Below are positions 43,897 through 47,363 of a stretch of 47,363 bases of DNA, one piece after another; position 1 is the first letter of the stretch, and each line of letters begins with the position of its first letter. The stretch covers positions 1-47,363 of the forward strand of contig CADBWP010000022.1 in assembly GCA_902798365.1 (NCBI GenBank), written 5' to 3'. The notes beneath the pieces are model-generated. The model saw only the letters and a list, made by a program, of their open reading frames with translations. It made no database searches and had not been told where the DNA came from. Position numbers and translations under genes: made by a program. This stretch comes from an uncultured Ruminococcus sp. (GTDB lineage Bacteria > Bacillota > Clostridia > Oscillospirales > Acutalibacteraceae).

Positions 43897-43939
43897 GTGG
43901 GTATTTGACAATGGTATAAAACAGGCTCCATGCATTTTT
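43897..43939 (+). repeat. Dispersed repeat, copy A
   Basis: This stretch begins GTGGGTATTTGACAATGG, runs through AGGCTC to TGCATTTTT, and closely matches 46657-46697. It lies just after the stop of the small membrane protein and ends in an ATGC/GCAT hairpin. Confidence 0.6.
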
Positions 43940-43962
43940 GCATAAAGCTTTTTGAGAGAAGG

Positions 43963-44118
43963 CTAAAATAAACGATACTTCTCCTTGTTTCTGTCATACA
44001 CCTTCTTACTCTCCACCACCCGTGTGACGGGCTTCACGCCATTCCAACTCCCGCGCCGATTGGCGTAATAGGCGCGCTTGGCTTTCTTGCTTTGTTTATT
44101 AATCGGTATGATTTTCAA
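43963..44118 (-). CDS. Small basic protein (51 residues), TTG start
   Basis: On the minus strand a TTG at 44118 preceded by AGGTGAG opens a frame of 51 codons ending in TAG at 43963-43965. The product is strongly basic (KQSKKAKRAYYANRRGS, then WNGVKPVTRVVESKKVYD). I recall similar short proteins of the type 'SK.AQ..YYA..RG.W.GV.PVTR.V.S.K.Y.R' in accessory regions of clostridia. No function is known; the charge suggests nucleic-acid binding. A GTG two codons earlier is an alternative start. Confidence 0.7.
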   Translation of the reverse strand: MKIIPINKQSKKAKRAYYANRRGSWNGVKPVTRVVESKKVYDRNKEKYRLF

Positions 44119-44146
44119 CTTTCTCACCTCATTTTCTCAAAAGCTA

Positions 44147-44174
44147 TTGACTAATTCTTAAACCGTGCTACAAT
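44147..44174 (+). promoter_or_regulatory. Promoter of the XRE regulator
   Basis: TTGACT and an extended -10 (TGCTACAAT) are separated by 16 bases, about 66 bases before the start codon. Confidence 0.6.
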
Positions 44175-44240
44175 AATATCAGTCCCAAAAATCAACCTCA
44201 CTACATCTTTTCAGATTCTTTGATGTAAGGAGGAATTCAC

Positions 44241-44552
44241 ATGACACAAACAATTTTCCCGACTATTGACCTCAAGGCAACGGGAGAAAACATCATTCGT
44301 CTGCGCAAAGCCAACGGATTCACCGTGCGCGAGCTTCAGCATTATTTTGGGTTCGAGGAACCGCAGGCTATCTACAAATGGCAGCAGGGCAAATCCCTTC
44401 CGTCGGTCGATAACCTCTTTGCTCTCAGCCGGCTGTTCGGAGTTTCGATGAACGAAATTCTTGTTCAGTCACAACTCAATCTTATCAACAACGGGCAGTC
44501 CGACGACTGCCCGTTTCATTTTACAGTTTATGTTTTATTTGTCACATTTTGA
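44241..44552 (+). CDS. XRE-type helix-turn-helix regulator
   Basis: A 103-residue protein whose residues 12-70 form a Cro/C1-type helix-turn-helix (LRKANGFTVRELQHYFGF, then AIYKWQQGKSLPSVDNLFAL). It is similar to small clostridial XRE proteins that end soon after 'MNEILV'. Here the frame runs on through an intrinsic terminator hairpin before stopping, so the last 20 or so residues (DDCPFHFTVYVLFVTF) are probably not ancestral. AGGAGG lies upstream of the ATG. Confidence 0.85.
   Translation: MTQTIFPTIDLKATGENIIRLRKANGFTVRELQHYFGFEEPQAIYKWQQGKSLPSVDNLFALSRLFGVSMNEILVQSQLNLINNGQSDDCPFHFTVYVLFVTF
44491..44522 (+). terminator. Intrinsic terminator inside the end of the XRE gene
   Basis: ACGGGCAGT pairs perfectly with ACTGCCCGT across six bases, followed by TTCATTTTA. 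The stop codon of the overlapping frame lies 30 bases further on. Confidence 0.75.
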
Positions 44553-44554
44553 CC

Positions 44555-44722
44555 CCGCCGTTAATCAATTGCTATAGACAATACAAGCATTGCAAAAGGC
44601 GGGATTGGATGCAGCATCACGCTGCCCGGAAAGCACCCGGCGACACACAAAATCACAAAGCTTCCAATCCATTTCGCGGCTTTTACACGTTGCATCATTG
44701 CACGGCAAAAGCCGCTGTTTTA
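44555..44722 (+). ncRNA. Candidate structured RNA ending in an intrinsic terminator
   Basis: No gene is visible here but pairings are dense. CCCGCC (about 44557) can pair with GGCGGG (44598-44603). GGATTGGA (44602-44609) pairs with TCCAATCC (44663-44670), enclosing GCAGC/GCTGC (44611-44625). Directly after, GCGGCTTTT pairs with AAAAGCCGC (44676-44715), followed by TGTTTTAAAA, a strong terminator. No promoter was identified. It does not resemble tmRNA, 6S, RNase P or SRP RNA to me. Confidence 0.35.
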
Positions 44723-44732
44723 AAATTGTAAA

Positions 44733-44877
44733 TCCACTTTCTGAGTGAAACGGTTGGTTCGTTAGCGTGTGACAAGTTGGCGAAGGTCGTGATTCGCAAG
44801 AGCAAACAGCGTTTGGGAAAGCGAAACTATCAAAAGGTTATAGTTACCTCCGGTCAGAATTATACTGACATTCTATG
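44733..44877 (+). other. Open frame without a clear start
   Basis: Between two stops the + strand stays open for about 47 codons with protein-like residues (SETVGSLACDKLAKVVIRK, later QRLGKRNYQKVIVTSGQNYT) and stops at TGA 44875-44877. There is no ATG or convincing RBS. It may be a remnant of a lost gene; I cannot name the family. The rest up to 44997 holds nothing recognisable. Confidence 0.3.
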
Positions 44878-44997
44878 ATTAGCCTTATCAGCTTTTGTAA
44901 AAAGCAAAAAATATGCAGCCTTACAGTTCATCTGCACCTGAACCGATCTTCCGTTTCGGACTCTGTGTGTCTGCGGGCGCTTTCCGGGGGTAGTTAT

Positions 44998-45627
44998 TTA
45001 CTTCGCGGAAAATTTCTCGAACACCTCGTCAAAGCTGTCGTTGACATCAAATTCAGGCTGATAATCTACCTCATAATTGATCATGCAGCGGTCGATCTCC
45101 GCCGAAGCGTTGTCAGCTTTTTCGCTGAGTTGAGCGGCATATTTGCGGACGGTATTGCGGTTGAAATTGATTGTCGTTACACGCTCCACGTCGCACTTGT
45201 AGGCTACCTGATTGCCCTCGTTGTTGAAGCGGTAACCAACGCCGCCGTTTGTCTCGGTAACTTCCCTGCTCTTGATACGCGCCATGCGGCGAAAAGTCTC
45301 CGACAGCCTTTGACGGTAACGATTCAGGCTGCCCTCTCCGTCCAAGTCGAGCGGCAAACCGCGCTTGGCTTTGTTGATCGCCTCGGACAGCTTTTCACGC
45401 TGATCGAGCAGATATACCGCAAACTCGATCATCTCGTTGAGCTGACGGTAGTACTCCGTATCGGGAATGATCGTCACAGTCTCGTTCTCCGCATCGGGAT
45501 TCGCCTTTTTGTAGAGATAGGTGCGTTTGGTCAACGTCACACACTCCTCGTTGTCAAGGATATTCTCCGTATCAATAATCAGCGATTCAAGCTTATTCTG
45601 AAATCTAAATGCTTCTTTCAAATTCAT
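44998..45627 (-). CDS. Conserved clostridial protein of unknown function
   Basis: The 209-residue protein starts MNLKEAFRFQNKLESLI at 45627, with AAGGAG upstream. It is rich in charged helices (REKLSEAINKAKRGL; KYAAQLSEKADNASAEIDRC) and contains a conserved-looking core, NGGVGYRFNNEGNQVAYKC. No membrane segment or enzyme motif is seen. I recall close relatives in other gut clostridia but no known function. It could be cytosolic and oligomeric. Confidence 0.75.
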   Translation of the reverse strand: MNLKEAFRFQNKLESLIIDTENILDNEECVTLTKRTYLYKKANPDAENETVTIIPDTEYYRQLNEMIEFAVYLLDQREKLSEAINKAKRGLPLDLDGEGSLNRYRQRLSETFRRMARIKSREVTETNGGVGYRFNNEGNQVAYKCDVERVTTINFNRNTVRKYAAQLSEKADNASAEIDRCMINYEVDYQPEFDVNDSFDEVFEKFSAK

Positions 45628-45691
45628 ATCTGTCACTCCTTCGTTTTTTCTGTCTTTATTGTAACCCACTATCAAATGAATGTCATTAAAC

Positions 45692-45928
45692 CTATAGTTT
45701 ATTCTTTATAATATCGGCAGCGCCATATCCGTCACGAATAATCGCCTTATATTTCGGTTCTTCATTAAAGTTTATTTCAATGAAACTACTATAGTTGTTT
45801 CTGCCGAATCTTCGCATCGTCTCAGTCTTTCCGACCTGACGCGCGCCCTTAATCATCAAGGGCTTTCTTTCTGTATCTGCTTTCCATTCAGCCAAAAACA
45901 GATCGGCTTTACGCTTTAAATATGTCAT
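45692..45928 (-). pseudogene. N-terminal remnant of an AAA-type ATPase (DUF4143 family)
   Basis: The 78 residues begin MTYLKRKADLFLAEW and carry a complete P-loop (IKGARQVGKTETMRRFG). They then follow the family (YSSFIEINFNEEPKYKAI) as far as DGYGAADIIKN and stop. Family members have about 400 residues with Walker B and a DUF4143 domain, so about four fifths are gone. A promoter-like pair (TTGATA, 16 bases, TAATAC) lies upstream. It resembles the ATPase at 46846 but is not the same copy. Confidence 0.75.
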
Positions 45929-46046
45929 ACTATCACTCCTGCATTTAGAAGTATTACATAATCATAGCGAATTATCAACCGATCCGTAACATTTTATGAG
46001 GGAATATTTGCTGTTATTTAACATTTTCTGAGTGAATAAACTTAAA

Positions 46047-46070
46047 GCCGAGAGCAGTCAATCTCTCGGC
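46047..46070 (-). terminator. Intrinsic terminator after the remnant genes
   Basis: GCCGAGAG pairs perfectly with CTCTCGGC across eight bases, followed on the minus strand by TTTAAGTTTATT. It overlaps the end of the pRiA4b-like remnant. Confidence 0.65.
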
Positions 46071-46201
46071 AAATCGCACAAATACGCATTGGAAGATATT
46101 TGCGCCTCGCGCCGGATTTTACCTTCACAACCGACATATTTGATTCTCAGTTTATACACTACAGTCATTATACTCTCATCATTATCCTTTGCTATATGCA
46201 T
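46058..46201 (-). pseudogene. N-terminal remnant of a pRiA4b ORF-3-like protein
   Basis: A 47-codon frame on the minus strand reads MHIAKDNDESIMTVVYKL, then RIKYVGCEGKIRREAQISS and NAYLCDLPRD. The pattern 'Y.L.I.Y.G.E.KI.R..QISSN..L..L' is that of plasmid pRiA4b ORF-3-like proteins, a family common next to mobile or accessory genes. Only the first strands are left; the frame ends inside a terminator hairpin. The family call rests on memory of the pattern. Confidence 0.5.
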
Positions 46202-46393
46202 TCAATATACATGTTTCAGCTTTCTTTTCCGAAATCGAAACAATGCTTTGATGCCGTTATTCTTAGATATCTTGAAAGCCTTATTGATACCTCTTGTAAA
46301 ATTTTCCGCTTTTATTATAACTGATTTTCCGCCGATTTCAATATATTTCCAAGCCTTCAAATCATTTTTGTTCCGAATAAAACCAAACGCCGT
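46202..46393 (-). other. Open frame abutting the pRiA4b-like remnant
   Basis: The minus strand stays open from 46393 to a TGA at 46202-46204, directly next to the ATG of the pRiA4b-like frame. Residues look coding (WKYIEIGGKSVIIKAENF, later KAFKISKNNGIKALFRF) and are very basic at the end. There is no ATG; a TTG at 46360 is the only start candidate. The two frames could be the end of one operon or of one broken gene. Confidence 0.35.
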
Positions 46394-46449
46394 TCACAAA
46401 ATAAGATTGCAATGATTTGCTAAAAAAGAAAAGCAAGGGAGATCAGGAT

Positions 46450-46626
46450 ATGAAAGCTACAGGAATCGTTCGCAGGATAGACGACCTCGGGCGCGTTGTC
46501 ATCCCCAAGGAAATCAGAAGAACCCTGCGTATCCGCGAGGGCGACCCGTCACAGATAACATTGATACCGTGGCTGAATTTCTGCGTAAATATAGGCAGGT
46601 TTGCTGAAAGGCAGGGATTGGATTAG
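46450..46626 (+). pseudogene. AbrB/SpoVT-type DNA-binding domain, truncated
   Basis: The first 33 residues (MKATGIVRRIDDLGRVVIPK, then EIRRTLRIREGDP) match the swapped-hairpin AbrB domain of SpoVT/AbrB exactly in pattern. After GDP the expected continuation (LEIF...) is missing and 25 unrelated residues follow. SpoVT has about 180 residues and AbrB about 95, while this frame gives 58. The downstream DNA has a coding-like feel in another frame (VAEFLRKYRQV, then GIGLVHIDGEKLIHSGYLRR), so a recombination joint is likely at about 46548. GGGAGATCAGGAT precedes the start. Confidence 0.75.
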
Positions 46627-46656
46627 TACATATTGACGGAGAAAAATTGATTCACA

Positions 46657-46697
46657 GTGGGTATTTGAGAAGGGTAAAAATAGGCTCGGTGCATTTT
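46657..46697 (+). repeat. Dispersed repeat, copy B
   Basis: This stretch begins GTGGGTATTTGAGAAGGG, runs through AGGCTC to TGCATTTT, and matches copy A at 43897-43939 in about 33 of 41 positions by eye. It lies downstream of the AbrB remnant and runs into a terminator hairpin. Confidence 0.6.
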
Positions 46698-46731
46698 CTG
46701 TTGCGCCGAGCCTGCTTTCGTTGTATTTTTT
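46682..46731 (+). terminator. Intrinsic terminator
   Basis: GGCTCGG pairs with CCGAGCC, extended by AGGC/GCCT-type flanks, and is followed by GCTTTCGTTGTATTTTTT. The loop overlaps the first iteron-like repeat. Confidence 0.65.
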
Positions 46732-46798
46732 GTAGTTGTAAAAAATATTCGTTGCATTTTCCGTACTAATACAGCATATTTTCGTTGCATTTTTTGTA
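46685..46798 (+). repeat. Iteron-like direct repeats before the ATPase promoter
   Basis: An 18-base element, TTCGTTGCATTTTTTGTA or close variants, occurs at 46717-46734, 46748-46765 and 46781-46798, with a weaker copy at 46685-46702. The steps are 32, 31 and 33 bases, about three helical turns. The last copy contains the -35 of the ATPase promoter. Confidence 0.7.
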
Positions 46799-46813
46799 AT
46801 TCGGTGTTATACT
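46785..46813 (+). promoter_or_regulatory. Promoter of the right-hand ATPase
   Basis: TTGCAT and TATACT are separated by 17 bases, ending 32 bases before the ATG at 46846. Confidence 0.65.
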
Positions 46814-46845
46814 AATAATATAAAATCATAAAAAGGTGTGATGTA

Positions 46846-47363
46846 ATGTACCGTTCTGCAATCGAGAAACTGAAAAAATGGAAGAAAAGCTATTTCCGCA
46901 AGCCGATGATTATTGAAGGTGCGCGTCAGGTTGGCAAAACATGGCTGATGAAGAAATTCGGCAAGGAGTGCTACGAAAAAACTGTTTACATCAACTTCGA
47001 CTCCAACAGGCAAATGAAAGATTTGTTTTCTTCTGACCTGAACATTGAAAGAATCATCATGGGGCTGGAAATATATTCCGACACTAACATTACACCGAAT
47101 GACACGCTGATTATCTTTGATGAAGTGCAGGAGGTTCCTGCTGCGTTGAGCAGCCTGAAATACTTTTATGAAAATGCGCCGCAGTACCATATAATCTGTG
47201 CCGGTTCGCTTTTAGGAATCGCATTGCATGAAGGAACCTCTTTTCCCGTTGGAAAGGTAGATTATTTGAAGCTCTATCCCCTGTCGTTCGATGAGTTCTT
47301 ATTGGGAATCGGTTATGAGAAATTTTACAAGCTGCTCAACAGTGGCGACTACGCTTTAATAAA
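46846..47363 (+). CDS. AAA-type ATPase, DUF4143 family (N-terminal part, runs off right edge)
   Basis: The frame is open from ATG 46846 to the window end, giving 172 residues. It has the P-loop (IIEGARQVGKTWLMKKFG, residues 22-39), YEKTVYINFD, Walker B (TLIIFDEVQEVP) and the sensor-like ICAGSLLGIAL, all typical of the ATPases that carry a C-terminal DUF4143 domain. Their role is unsettled; many lie in accessory regions and some look like defence or toxin-antitoxin-like units. The repeats covering its promoter suggest autoregulation. A truncated relative lies at 45692-45928 on the other strand. Confidence 0.88.
   Translation, partial: MYRSAIEKLKKWKKSYFRKPMIIEGARQVGKTWLMKKFGKECYEKTVYINFDSNRQMKDLFSSDLNIERIIMGLEIYSDTNITPNDTLIIFDEVQEVPAALSSLKYFYENAPQYHIICAGSLLGIALHEGTSFPVGKVDYLKLYPLSFDEFLLGIGYEKFYKLLNSGDYALI

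Noticed and set aside
44875-45711. Open frame of 278 codons on the + strand
   Set aside because: Antisense to the 209-residue conserved protein, which has a good RBS and natural residues. The + frame has no start signal.
46032-46415. Open frame of 127 codons on the + strand
   Set aside because: The opposite strand here carries two protein-like frames and a terminator oriented to end them. The + frame has no RBS and low-complexity hydrophobic residues.
1-47363. CRISPR arrays, tRNA or rRNA genes, insertion-sequence transposases
   Set aside because: No regularly spaced long repeats, cloverleaf signatures, rRNA blocks or transposase motifs (DDE, HUH, serine or tyrosine recombinase) were seen. 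The only regularly spaced repeats are the four short units at 46685-46798.

Overview
The window looks like chromosomal DNA of an anaerobic, spore-forming Clostridium-class Firmicute, most likely Ruminococcaceae/Oscillospirales. The reasons are the sporulation signalling gene spoIIR, an AbrB/SpoVT-type remnant, type III glutamine synthetase, LL-diaminopimelate aminotransferase (dapL), AddAB, and two secreted proteins with type I dockerins, one of them a B. subtilis AmyE-like amylase. No rRNA, tRNA or CRISPR array is seen. The species assignment is inference.

Layout. (1) 1-7.1 kb is an accessory patchwork: a tail fragment at the left edge, a phd/doc-type toxin-antitoxin pair with a damaged doc end, a SAM methyltransferase, a frameshifted GNAT gene, rsgA behind an unusually elaborate leader (strong promoter, 9-codon ORF, two intrinsic terminators, an inverted repeat ending in the rsgA RBS), a short peptide deformylase, a Vat-like acetyltransferase, a small membrane protein, a VOC remnant, a nitrilase-family hydrolase and a GNAT enzyme. 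(2) 7.2-11.3 kb (+) holds pyrB with a zinc-binding tail, a DUF308-like membrane protein, a dockerin-bearing GH13 amylase and a zinc-ribbon membrane protein. (3) 11.3-22.9 kb (-) holds, in transcription order, an NTF2-like/LytTR regulator, a LURP-one-like protein, an Lrp regulator overlapping an aminotransferase, ispE, spoIIR, addB and addA. (4) 23.1-26.1 kb (+) is an acyltransferase-3 membrane protein (apparently frameshifted near its end) followed by a dockerin/beta-helix protein. (5) 26.2-29.2 kb (-) holds an alpha/beta hydrolase, glpK and a small membrane protein. (6) 29.3-39.7 kb is a nitrogen-assimilation block: an ammonium transporter fused to a PII domain (broken by a frameshift), type III glutamine synthetase, and divergently gltBD behind a near-perfect housekeeping promoter. 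It is followed by pyrG and dapL. (7) 42.5-47.4 kb is again accessory: a flavodoxin-like oxidoreductase, small proteins, an XRE regulator, and remnants of ATPases, a pRiA4b ORF-3-like protein and an AbrB protein, ending in an ATPase that runs off the window behind iteron-like repeats.

How the genes work together: ammonium uptake (Amt-PII), glutamine synthesis (GSIII) and glutamate synthesis (GltBD) form a GS-GOGAT module. PyrG is a glutamine consumer and DapL a glutamate-dependent enzyme. PyrB joins pyrimidine synthesis to the same nitrogen economy. The dockerin proteins suggest export of enzymes to a cohesin scaffold, as in the R. bromii amylosome; no cohesin is in the window.

The most interesting regulatory signals are the rsgA leader, a hairpin whose 3' arm contains the spoIIR RBS with a forespore-sigma-like promoter inside it, a long hairpin with tandem heptamers between gltD and pyrG, and the repeat array in front of the right-hand ATPase. 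All readings come from translation, motif recognition and base-pairing by eye; no database search or folding program was run.
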